Assembly: GCA_036491235.1 (NCBI GenBank)
Contig: DASXCK010000216.1
Coordinates: 1 to 14,711, forward strand
Source: JAVDCA01 sp036491235
Lineage (GTDB): Bacteria; Pseudomonadota; Alphaproteobacteria; Rhizobiales; Xanthobacteraceae
Direction: 5' to 3'
Length of the DNA: 14,711 nucleotides
The notes beneath the pieces are model-generated. The model was not told the DNA's origin and did no database searches. It was given only the letters and a program-made list of their open reading frames with translations. This document shows positions 1-6,399 of the stretch, piece by piece (position 1 is the stretch's first letter; every line of letters starts with the position of its first letter). The position numbers and the translations under genes were made by a program.

Positions 1-632
1 GTCGCGTCACGCCGGTCGGGCAGGGCGATCTCCGCCGTAAGCGGCTGCTCCTGCAGCCACGCGTCGTAGCACATGTAGATCGGCCCCTGCGGCTGCGTCA
101 TCATCGCGCCGTAGGCGCGCGCGAAACTATCCGGCACGCCCTCGATGCTGCCCGGCTGGTAGTCCCACTTGACGTAGTGGCGCAGCTGCTCGCCCTGAAC
201 GTTGGCGGTGTGGATCCAGTCGATGAACGGCCGCCGCTTGCTCTCGTCCATGGGCCCGGTCGCGCCGATGACGAAGATCGGGGCGCGGTCGATGTAGGCG
301 TAGTAGATGCCCATGGTCGCGTGCAGCATGCCGACGATGTTGTGCACGATCGCGATCATCGGTTTGCCGGTGACCTTGGCGTAGCCGTGCGCGATCTGCA
401 CCGCGATCTTCTCGTGCTGGCACAACAGCATCGGCGGCTCGTTGCCGCCGTAGTTGACGAGCGAATCGTGCAGGCCGCGATACGAGGCGCCGGGGTTGAG
501 CGCGATGTAGGGGAAGCCGAAGTGCTTGATGAGGTCGACGATGACGTCGGATTGCCAGCGGGGGGCGGGGGTGTTGGCTGCAGGCGAATTCTTGCCCGAG
601 GCGGATTTCGACTTTGAGCTGCCCTTGGCCAT
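1..632 (-). CDS. Thiamine-diphosphate-dependent enzyme (acetolactate synthase / benzoylformate decarboxylase-like), N-terminal part, cut by left edge
   Basis: The first 210 codons of a larger cytoplasmic enzyme (family usual about 550-600 aa) are present and the rest lies beyond the left edge. The ATG at 632-630 is preceded on the minus strand by a GAGGG ribosome site about 4 bases away. Residues 1-25 are a Lys/Ser/Ala-rich, low-complexity tail. The ThDP N-terminal (Pyr) domain then starts near residue 27 (QSDVIVDLIKHFGF). The cofactor-activating glutamate is E74 in LLCQHEKIAVQIAHGYAK, followed by the usual domain pattern (GMLHATMGIYYAYIDRAP, about residues 101-118). Family members cleave or join C-C bonds next to a carbonyl (2-oxo acid decarboxylases, acetolactate synthase-like lyases). 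The substrate cannot be told from this half. It is divergent from the amidohydrolase/dehydrogenase operon at 899, so it may belong to the same catabolic pathway, which is inference. Confidence 0.88.
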   Translation of the reverse strand, partial: MAKGSSKSKSASGKNSPAANTPAPRWQSDVIVDLIKHFGFPYIALNPGASYRGLHDSLVNYGGNEPPMLLCQHEKIAVQIAHGYAKVTGKPMIAIVHNIVGMLHATMGIYYAYIDRAPIFVIGATGPMDESKRRPFIDWIHTANVQGEQLRHYVKWDYQPGSIEGVPDSFARAYGAMMTQPQGPIYMCYDAWLQEQPLTAEIALPDRRDA

Positions 633-716
633 TTCCCTCGCCCTCGCACTTTCTTCTCGCCGTTGCATGACGAGATACAAGTTTTCGCAGCCCAGAAACA
701 GGCGGGCACTGCGCGT

Positions 717-845
717 GCTCTCCCTCACCACTTGCGGCGGAGGGCGGGGAGGGGATGCGACAGACGCGCGCGCAAGTGGCTTTCCCCTCTCCGGCTCTCC
801 CCCGCAGGCGGGAGAGAGGGCGCGGGTGCGGTGCGTCCCTCACCC
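717..845. repeat. Palindromic intergenic repeat with the 'PHPRPLSRLR' reading signature
   Basis: The divergent gap between the ThDP enzyme (start 632) and the amidohydrolase (start 899) is mostly filled by nested inverted repeats. CCACTTGCG (728-736) pairs perfectly with CGCAAGTGG (771-779), and CTCTCCC (795-801) pairs with GGGAGAG (810-816). CTCACC/GTGAGG-type ends flank them. Read on the minus strand the element gives PHPRPLSRLRGRAGEG, a string I recognise from spurious ORFs over dispersed palindromic repeats in many proteobacterial genomes. It is non-coding and could form cruciforms or RNA hairpins. The promoters of both flanking genes must lie in or beside it. Confidence 0.6.
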
Positions 846-847
846 AC

Positions 848-875
848 CTTTCACCCGACACGCTTGCCGTATATG
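848..875 (+). promoter_or_regulatory. Weak candidate promoter for the amidohydrolase operon
   Basis: A TATATG box at 870-875 lies about 24 bases before the ATG at 899. A poor -35 candidate (CTTTCA, 848-853) sits 16 bases upstream of it. The -10 match is reasonable and the -35 match is weak. If it is real the leader is only about 15-20 bases, just enough for the GGAGGA ribosome site at 889-894. Confidence 0.25.
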
Positions 876-898
876 ACTCCGCCTCTTTGGAGGACCCA

Positions 899-1906
899 AT
901 GCCTAAAATCATCGACGTGCACGCCCATATCTTGAACGAAGACACCATTCAGATGATCGCCAAGGAGGCGCCGTCGCTGAAGTTGAGCTTCAAGCCGATC
1001 GACAAGGACTTTGCCGTATTCGAGCTCGGCGGTGTCGTCTACAAGCCGTTTCCGCGCGGCGCGTGGGATCTCGAGCAGCGCTTCAAGCATATGGACGAAG
1101 CCGGGGTCGACGTGCACGTGCTGTCGAACACGCCGCAGACCTTCCTCTACAACACCGACGGCTCGCAGAACGCCGCGGTGGCGGCGCTGCAGAACGACCA
1201 GATCGCAAAACACATCAAGGATCATCCGGGCCGTTTCTACGGCCTCGCGACGCTGCCCATGCAGGCGCCCGAGAAGGCGGCAGCGGAGCTCAAGCGCGCG
1301 ATGACGACGCATCGTTTCAGCGGCGCACAGATCGGCTCGAACATCAACGGCAAGAACCTCGACGACCCCGGGCTCGAGCCGGTGTGGGCGACCGCGAACG
1401 AGCTCAAGGCGCTGATCATGGTGCACCCGACCCAGGTCGCGGCGGCGGATCGGCTGAAGAACTATTACCTCACCAACCTAATCGGCAATCCGCTCGACTC
1501 GACCATCGCGATTGCGTCGCTGGTGTTCGGCGGCGTGGTCGAGCGCTACCCGAATATCCGCTGGTACTTCGTGCACGGCGGCGGCATGGCGCCGTGGCAG
1601 GCGGGGCGCTTCTCGCACGGCTGGCAGGTGCGGCCGGAGCCGAAGGTGCACCTCAAGGACCACGGCCCCGAGAAGGCGATGGCGACGCTCTACTACGACA
1701 CGATCCTGCACGCACAGCCGCAGCTCCAGGCGCTGGTGTCGATCATCGGGCCGGCCCGCATCGCGCTCGGCAGCGATTATCCGTACGACATGGGTACGCT
1801 CGAATGCGCCCGGCAGGTCAAGGCGCTGAACATCGCCGACAGCGACAAGGACCTCATCCTCAACAAGATCCCGCTCAAGCTCGTCGGCAACGCGGGCGGC
1901 ACCTGA
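899..1906 (+). CDS. ACMSD-like metal-dependent amidohydrolase/decarboxylase
   Basis: This 335-aa protein is in the family of 2-amino-3-carboxymuconate-6-semialdehyde decarboxylase (amidohydrolase superfamily, TIM barrel), and its length is typical. The residues that bind zinc or act in catalysis in ACMSD are all present: H8 and H10 (DVHAH), H176 (IMVHPTQ), H226 (WYFVHGGG) and D293 (LGSDYPYD). These positions fall almost one-to-one on the residues known in the Pseudomonas enzyme (H9, H11, H177, H228, D294). Relatives decarboxylate or hydrolyse aromatic-ring-derived acids in the cytoplasm (ACMS, gamma-resorcylate, salicylate-like or 5-carboxyvanillate-like substrates). The ATG at 899 has a strong GGAGGA site four bases upstream. 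Longer in-frame starts would run back through the palindromic repeat and are rejected. The stop overlaps the next start (TGATG), so the downstream dehydrogenase is translationally coupled. The exact substrate is unknown. Confidence 0.9.
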   Translation: MPKIIDVHAHILNEDTIQMIAKEAPSLKLSFKPIDKDFAVFELGGVVYKPFPRGAWDLEQRFKHMDEAGVDVHVLSNTPQTFLYNTDGSQNAAVAALQNDQIAKHIKDHPGRFYGLATLPMQAPEKAAAELKRAMTTHRFSGAQIGSNINGKNLDDPGLEPVWATANELKALIMVHPTQVAAADRLKNYYLTNLIGNPLDSTIAIASLVFGGVVERYPNIRWYFVHGGGMAPWQAGRFSHGWQVRPEPKVHLKDHGPEKAMATLYYDTILHAQPQLQALVSIIGPARIALGSDYPYDMGTLECARQVKALNIADSDKDLILNKIPLKLVGNAGGT

Positions 1907-2961
1907 TGGGTGCGACGGTCGCAGCCGCGGTCGCGCGCGCCTTCATCGCCGACACATTCGCGGCGGCCGGATTCCCCGCCGCCGACGCCGCGCGCATCGC
2001 CGAGCTGATGACGGAGGCGGATCTCACCGGCGCCGACGCGCACGGCATCTTCCGCCTGCCGCACTACATTCGCCGCCACAAGGCGGGCGCCGTCAACGCG
2101 CGGCCGAATATCACGGTGAAGCAGACCGCGCCCGCGACCGCGCTGGTCGACGGCGACAACGGCATGGGACATTTGGTGATGAGCCGCGCGACCGAAGCCG
2201 TGATTGCGCTCGCGCGCAAGACGGGCGTCGCCTGGGTCGGCGCGACGCGCTCGAATCACGCCAGCACCGCGGGCCTTTATGCCGAGATGCCGGTGCGGCA
2301 CGGCATGATCGGGCTCTACGGGGCGGTCGCCAACGCCAACCATATGGCGGCGTGGGGCGGCGCCGAGCACCTGCTCGGCACCAACCCGCTCGGCATCGGC
2401 GTGCCGTCGGGCGCCGGCCCGCTGGTGCTCGACATGGCGACGACGGTGGTCTCCTACGGCACGGTGAAGAAGCATGCGCTCGAAGGCCGTCCGATGCCGG
2501 AAGGCTGGATGGTCAATACCGGGACGGGCGAGCCGCTCACCGATGCCAAGCGCTCGGTCGAGGGCATGCTACTGCCGATCGGCGGCTACAAGGGCGCCGG
2601 GCTCGCCATCATGCTCGGGCTCCTGGCCGGGGTGCTCAACGGCGCCGCCTTCGGCAAGGACGTCGTCGACTTCAACGCTGACGACACGAGCGAGACCAAT
2701 ACGGGCCACTTCATCTGCGCGATCGACATCAAGCGGTTCATTCCGCTCGATGCGTTCAAGGCCGAGGTCGATCGCCACATGGACGACCTGCATGCCTCGC
2801 AACGCCTGCCCGGCTTCGATGCCATTCGTCTGCCCGGCGAGCGCCGCCGCGCCTGCCGCGGGGAGCGCCTGCGCGACGGAATTCCGCTGCCGGACGCGCT
2901 CAAGGCGCAGCTCGACAAGCTGGCCGGCGAGATGGGCGTGAAGGCGATCGGCAAACGCTGA
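1906..2961 (+). CDS. Ldh2-family malate/L-lactate-type NAD(P)-dependent dehydrogenase
   Basis: This 351-aa protein belongs to the Ldh_2 (malate/L-lactate/L-sulfolactate dehydrogenase) family, at full length for the group. The catalytic-region motif DAHGIFRLPHY holds H46 and R50. Later signatures are ATRSNHAS, the nucleotide and substrate-loop segment LLGTNPLGIGVPSG, LVLDMATTVVSYGTV, and the glycine-rich LLPIGGYKGAGLA. The C-terminal helix carries the familiar PGE..R...R...GIPLP pattern. These enzymes interconvert 2-oxo and 2-hydroxy acids with NAD(P)H in the cytosol. The start ATG (1906-1908) overlaps the amidohydrolase stop, so the two form a coupled operon, and the enzyme likely handles a 2-hydroxy or 2-oxo acid in the same pathway. 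The substrate (malate, lactate, ureidoglycolate, a delta-pyrroline carboxylate or other) is not determinable here. Confidence 0.9.
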   Translation: MGATVAAAVARAFIADTFAAAGFPAADAARIAELMTEADLTGADAHGIFRLPHYIRRHKAGAVNARPNITVKQTAPATALVDGDNGMGHLVMSRATEAVIALARKTGVAWVGATRSNHASTAGLYAEMPVRHGMIGLYGAVANANHMAAWGGAEHLLGTNPLGIGVPSGAGPLVLDMATTVVSYGTVKKHALEGRPMPEGWMVNTGTGEPLTDAKRSVEGMLLPIGGYKGAGLAIMLGLLAGVLNGAAFGKDVVDFNADDTSETNTGHFICAIDIKRFIPLDAFKAEVDRHMDDLHASQRLPGFDAIRLPGERRRACRGERLRDGIPLPDALKAQLDKLAGEMGVKAIGKR

Positions 2962-2964
2962 CTC

Positions 2965-3051
2965 GTCATGCCCGGGCTTGGCCCGGGCATCCACGTCTTC
3001 GTGGCCCCGCAACGAAAAGACGTGGATGGCCGGGACAAGCCGGGCCATGAC
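2965..3051. repeat. Palindromic intergenic repeat, copy 1 (87 bp)
   Basis: The element opens with GTCATGCCCGGGCTTGGCCC and closes with GGCCGGGACAAGCCGGGCCATGAC-like sequence. It has an inner inverted pair ATCCACGTCTT / AAGACGTGGAT. It lies just after the dehydrogenase stop (2961) and ends about a dozen bases before the convergent Gfo/Idh/MocA stop (3063), so it can fold in either transcript and may work as a bidirectional terminator or 3' stabiliser. It matches the copies at 11431 and 13671. Confidence 0.85.
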
Positions 3052-3062
3052 GATCGAGAAAA

Positions 3063-4193
3063 TCACGCGACTTTACGCAGCATCTCCTGCTCCATCTCCG
3101 GCGCGAGGGGCAACTGCACCGGATGCTTGAGCTTCGCCGAGAGATCGAGCGCCTTGGTCAGCATCAGGCGGTTGTGCGCCTCCGCGGCGGTCGCCGCTTG
3201 CGTCGGCACGCCCAGCGCCATGCGGTTGAGCCACGACACCGTCTCGTCGGCCATGGGGCCGCGCAGCTCGCCGAGCGCCATGTCGCCGGGCGGATAGCTG
3301 CCCATGAAATCGACCATGCGGCTTTCGTCGGGCGCATAACCCTCGGACTGCGCCTTGCTCACCGCGAGCACGATGTCGCGGTGGGTGTCGTCGATGGTGA
3401 GCACGCCGGTGGTCCCGACGATCCCGACCTCGAGGCTGTAGACCGCGGCCGGCCAGGTGACCGGCAATGCCCACGAGATGTTGAGATGATGCACGGTGCC
3501 GTCCGCGAACATCACCATGCCGGCGGTCGCGTCGATGCCTTTGTAGAGAGGCCCCAGCACCTTATCGACCGAGCGGGCATAGACCTCGGTCGCCTGCTTG
3601 CCGTCGAGGCACCACATGCAGATGTCGAGCGCGTGTGTGCCGGAGATCACCATGGGCGAGATCGTCTCCGGCTTATCGGTGCGCTTGTAGTTGTCGATCG
3701 CGACCAGGCGGTTCATGAAGGCCCGCGAGGTGACCATGGTGACGTCGCCGAGCGCGCCGGTGGCGCATTTCTCCTTCGCGGCGAGCCAGCGGCGGCGGAA
3801 GCGCTGGGTGTAGCCGACGACCGCGTCGAGCTTGGCGGCCTCGATCGCGGCGAGCACCTTGGCGGACTGCGCCAGGTCGGTCGCCAGCGGCTTCTCGATC
3901 AGCATCGGCAGCTTGTTCTCGATCGCGCACATGATCGGATCGACGTGCAGATGCTCGTCGGTCGCGATGATCGCGCAGGTCGCCTCGGAGCGGGCGAGCA
4001 GCTCGCGGTGATCGGTGGTGACGAAGTCGGCGCCGATCTTGCTCGCGACCAAGCCGCCGCGGTTCGGGTTCTTCTCCGCAACGCCGATCCACTCGACCGC
4101 CGGATGCCGTGCCGCCACCTCGCCACGAAACAGGCCGACGCGCCCGCCGCCCACGATGGCGAGCCCGATCCCCTTGGTCTTGCGGTCTTTCAT
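3063..4193 (-). CDS. Gfo/Idh/MocA-family NAD(P)-dependent oxidoreductase
   Basis: This 376-aa protein has an N-terminal Rossmann fold with the dinucleotide loop at about residues 13-20 (IVGGGRVG) and the family's EKP motif at E100-K101-P102 (LIEKPLA). It also carries the GYTQRFRRRW segment and the C-terminal-domain catalytic-region pattern GTHALD (H187, D190). Family members oxidise or reduce sugars, inositols and related polyols or keto compounds. The chosen ATG (4193-4191) has GGAG about six bases upstream and gives a normal N-terminus (MKDRKTKGIGLAIVGGG). A longer in-frame extension to 4412 would cover the divergent intergenic region and the SDR remnant and is not credible. It is transcribed toward the amidohydrolase/dehydrogenase operon with a palindromic repeat between them. 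Its substrate is unknown. Confidence 0.9.
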   Translation of the reverse strand: MKDRKTKGIGLAIVGGGRVGLFRGEVAARHPAVEWIGVAEKNPNRGGLVASKIGADFVTTDHRELLARSEATCAIIATDEHLHVDPIMCAIENKLPMLIEKPLATDLAQSAKVLAAIEAAKLDAVVGYTQRFRRRWLAAKEKCATGALGDVTMVTSRAFMNRLVAIDNYKRTDKPETISPMVISGTHALDICMWCLDGKQATEVYARSVDKVLGPLYKGIDATAGMVMFADGTVHHLNISWALPVTWPAAVYSLEVGIVGTTGVLTIDDTHRDIVLAVSKAQSEGYAPDESRMVDFMGSYPPGDMALGELRGPMADETVSWLNRMALGVPTQAATAAEAHNRLMLTKALDLSAKLKHPVQLPLAPEMEQEMLRKVA

Positions 4194-4313
4194 GTGCGTC
4201 TCCGATGCAATGCGGGTTCGAACGGACCACGGGACAGGCACGGCGTCAACGACAGCCGCGTCGGGCGCGCGGGCACCCTTTGCGTCGCCCCGCGTTTGGT
4301 GGATGATCGGAGC

Positions 4314-4530
4314 ATGTGCGAAAACTTGTCGGGCCGAGTAGTGCTGGTGACCGGCGCGAGCGCTGGCTCGACGCGCTCGTGACGCAGCACGACGCGGCGT
4401 CGGTCGCGACATCGCGGGCGCTCACGACGATACCGGCCGCGTCGCCGAGTTCGCGGCGCGGGAGCACGACGTCGATCGCGTGCCCGGCCTGGTGGAATGC
4501 GGCCGCTCGGCGCGGTCTGAACGACGATAA
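4314..4530 (+). pseudogene. Remnant of a short-chain dehydrogenase/reductase (SDR) gene
   Basis: An ATG at 4314 with CGGAG just upstream opens a frame reading MCENLSGRVVLVTGASAG, which is the SDR N-terminus with the cofactor-binding TGxxxG start. It then breaks off at a stop after only 22 residues (TGA 4380-4382). The next frame (about 4369-4530) continues with DTGRVAEFAAREHDVDR then VPGLVECGRSARSE, which resembles the SDR region ending in 'D.LVNNAG' but is degraded. The simplest reading is a decayed SDR gene with an internal deletion and a frameshift. The first part is seen clearly. The second part is a weaker resemblance. The remnant sits directly upstream of the cupin gene and may still supply its transcription start. 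Confidence 0.5.
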
Positions 4531-4555
4531 CGACGGCAACGAGGAGGAAACGACC

Positions 4556-5047
4556 ATGGCAAAAGCTGCGGCGAAGCGGAAAGGGAAATCATCGGCGCGC
4601 GGAAAGGCGTCGGCAGGCAAATCCTCCGCCCGGCGGCCCGTGAAGGCGTCGCCGCCGAAAGCGAAGCGGCGGGCGAAGCAGACCTTCGTGGCGAGCCACC
4701 TCAAGGACGCGAAGTTCGAGACGGGCCTGCGCCGCTACGCGCAGTACCGCGACCTCGGCATCGCCAAGGCGACCGGCGGCCTCGCCCAGGCGCACGTGAT
4801 CCGGCTGGTTCCGCCATGCATCCCGGAAGAGGTTTCCAAGCGGCACTATCACGACGTCGACTTCCAGATGATCTACGTGCTCAAGGGCTGGATGAAGGGT
4901 GAGTACGACGGCGAGGTCGTCACCATGCGCGAGGGCTCGGCCTGGCTGCAGCCGCCGAAGATGAAGCACACGGTGCTCGGCTATTCGGACGATTGCGAGG
5001 TGCTGGAGATCATCCTGCCGGCGGATTTCGAGACGGTGGAGCTGTGA
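4556..5047 (+). CDS. Small single-domain cupin protein with lysine/alanine/serine-rich N-terminal tail
   Basis: The protein is 163 aa. Residues 1-42 are strongly basic and low in complexity (MAKAAAKRKGKSSARGK...), like a histone-H1-type tail. The cupin barrel follows: motif 1 around H97-Y98-H99...Q103 with the GEYDGE turn, and motif 2 with LQPPKMKHTVLGYSDDCEVLEI containing H138. The likely metal ligands are H97, H99 and H138. Such small cupins act as isomerases or dioxygenase-like enzymes, or as accessory sensors in sugar and aromatic catabolism. A specific function cannot be assigned. The ATG at 4556 is set by a very good ribosome site (GAGGAGG, 4541-4547). An in-frame extension back to 4316 only reads across the SDR remnant. 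Confidence 0.85.
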   Translation: MAKAAAKRKGKSSARGKASAGKSSARRPVKASPPKAKRRAKQTFVASHLKDAKFETGLRRYAQYRDLGIAKATGGLAQAHVIRLVPPCIPEEVSKRHYHDVDFQMIYVLKGWMKGEYDGEVVTMREGSAWLQPPKMKHTVLGYSDDCEVLEIILPADFETVEL

Positions 5048-5117
5048 GCCACATAGGGGGTTTGCCCCACGCTCTGCCGCCTTCCCTCTTACGGGGCCAT
5101 CATCGCGACGACACGTA

Positions 5118-5150
5118 TCACTGGATGCCCCGCTTTCGCGGGACATGACG
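5118..5150. repeat. Short degenerate copy of the intergenic palindrome (hairpin)
   Basis: The segment CACTGGATGCCCCGCTTTCG and following CGGGACATGACG forms a tight CCCCGC/CGGGA-type hairpin ending in CATGACG, like one half of the longer repeats. It lies between the cupin stop (5047) and the convergent deacetylase stop (5169), a natural place for a terminator-like structure. No T tract follows it. Confidence 0.5.
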
Positions 5151-5168
5151 CCCGAATGTGGCGAGGGA

Positions 5169-6074
5169 TTACTCCGCCGCCGCGCCGAGCTTGGCGCCGG
5201 CAACGCCCTGGTACCAGTCGAGGATCTCGGCGCCGTTCCAGTGGACCACGCCCTCGAAGCCTTTGACGTAGTCGTAGATCGCCTCGAGATACTTGATCCG
5301 GTGCGGCTGGCCGCTGATGTAGGGATGGATCGCGAGCGCCATGATCTTGGCGCGCTTCTCGCTCTCGGCGTAGAGCCGGTCGAACTGGTCCTTGGCGCGG
5401 CGCAGCAGGTGCTCGCTCTCGTGATGCTGCACGATCATCATGGTGATGTCGTTGAGCTCGACCGTGTAGGGCAGCGTGACGAGCGGCCCCTTGGCGGTGC
5501 GGATCACCGTCGGCTCGTCGTCATAGACCCAGTCGCCGATGTACTTCACGCCCGCCTCGACGAGCATCTCCGGCGTATCGAGCGTCTGGGTCAGGCCCGG
5601 CCCGAGCCAGCCGACCGGCCGCTTGCCGCTGAACCGCTCGATGATCTCCATCGAGCGGTTGATCATGCCGCGCTGATCCTCGACCTTGTGGATCGGCATC
5701 TGGTCGTAGGCATGGCCCATGAATTCCCAGCCGAGCTTCTTTGCTTCCTCGGCGACGCGCGGATAGTCCTCGCACGTGCGCGCGTTGGTCGCGAGTGTCG
5801 GGCGGATGCCGAGCCGCTCGTAGAGCTCGAAGAAGCGCCATGCGCCGACCCGCATGCCGTACTCGTGCCAGCTCCAATGCGGCACATCGGGCAGGGTCGG
5901 CACGCCGGTCGGTGCCGGGATCACTTGGCGTGGCATTGGCCGCGCGATGTCCCAGACCTCGTAGTTGACGATGGTCCAGAATACGAGGCGCGCCTTGCCG
6001 GGCAGCTTGAGCGGCGGTCGGTCGACGATCGCCGAATATTCGGCGCGCTCGCGTGGAATCATGGGACCCGTCAT
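5169..6074 (-). CDS. Polysaccharide deacetylase-family protein (CE4, PuuE-like)
   Basis: A 301-aa protein resembling the NodB-homology/PuuE group (chitin/peptidoglycan deacetylases and cofactor-independent allantoinases). The core runs from ARLVFWTIVNYEVWD (residues 28-42), where the family's first acidic residue sits as E39, through GWEFMGHAYDQ (residues 116-125) and WLGPGL (156-161) to ALAIHPYISGQPHRI (247-260, H250). The expected second zinc histidine of the H-x-x-x-H motif appears as Gln (H121...Q125), so metal binding is altered. No signal peptide is seen with the chosen start, so it is probably cytoplasmic, as for PuuE. The ATG at 6074-6072 has GAGGGTG about five bases upstream. The in-frame start at 6152 adds an unlikely N-terminus and lacks a comparable site. 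Substrate unknown. Confidence 0.82.
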   Translation of the reverse strand: MTGPMIPRERAEYSAIVDRPPLKLPGKARLVFWTIVNYEVWDIARPMPRQVIPAPTGVPTLPDVPHWSWHEYGMRVGAWRFFELYERLGIRPTLATNARTCEDYPRVAEEAKKLGWEFMGHAYDQMPIHKVEDQRGMINRSMEIIERFSGKRPVGWLGPGLTQTLDTPEMLVEAGVKYIGDWVYDDEPTVIRTAKGPLVTLPYTVELNDITMMIVQHHESEHLLRRAKDQFDRLYAESEKRAKIMALAIHPYISGQPHRIKYLEAIYDYVKGFEGVVHWNGAEILDWYQGVAGAKLGAAAE

Positions 6075-6399
6075 TGTCACCCTCGGCTGAATTCCCACCG
6101 TCGCGATGATAGGGGGCAGTCGCATAATGATCCAGCCACGCAGCTGCGACATGCCGCGCCGCGGTGGTGCCGGGCGGATGCAACGTACAGCTTATGTTAG
6201 AGGAGCCGTCGCCTCAACGCTTATGATTGAAAGAGGAATCGCCCGCGGTCACGGAGGTGCTTGCGGCTCATCCTCACGTGCAAGCCATTCGCGGTGTGTG
6301 AGGCCCGACCGATTCGCGCAAAGGTGATCAACGTTTTGACCACATCATCTGATCGCAATGGGCTCGGCGGGAGCTCGAGGCGCTCACCATGCTGACATT
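6075..6399. other. Intergenic region upstream of the deacetylase
   Basis: These 325 bases separate the ogt stop from the deacetylase start, both genes on the minus strand. No gene is convincing here. The region holds the inverted repeat at 6324-6343 and presumably the deacetylase promoter. A minus-strand frame stays open from ogt's alternative frame down to 6221, but it matches nothing I recognise. Confidence 0.5.
6324..6343. promoter_or_regulatory. Operator-like inverted repeat GTGATCAA-CGTT-TTGACCAC
   Basis: Two 8-bp arms with one mismatch (GTGATCAA and TTGACCAC) flank a 4-base centre, the size and symmetry of a dimeric helix-turn-helix operator. It lies about 250 bases upstream of the deacetylase start and about 57 bases past the ogt stop. 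No regulator gene is in the window, so its role is conjecture. Confidence 0.3.

Noticed and set aside
1063..2961. A 632-codon plus-strand frame that seems to fuse two proteins
   Set aside because: The first part is an out-of-frame reading of the amidohydrolase, and only the part from 1906 is real. The true amidohydrolase frame and the ATGA overlap explain the region fully.
3123..4382. A 419-codon plus-strand frame opposite the Gfo/Idh/MocA gene
   Set aside because: Its translation is Arg/Asp/Val/Gly-rich shadow sequence. Only its last 22 codons (SDR start at 4314) have meaning, and these are listed as a pseudogene.
4369..4520. A minus-strand reading FHQAGHAIDVVLPRREL that recalls the HEAGHA metalloprotease motif
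   Set aside because: The zinc-binding Glu is Gln, there is no supporting domain sequence, and the SDR remnant on the other strand explains the stretch better.
6221..6399. Minus-strand open reading past the ogt stop (SDDVVKTLITFARIG...)
   Set aside because: It is the tail of a frame that overlaps ogt out of phase. It has no start or ribosome site of its own and no family I recognise.
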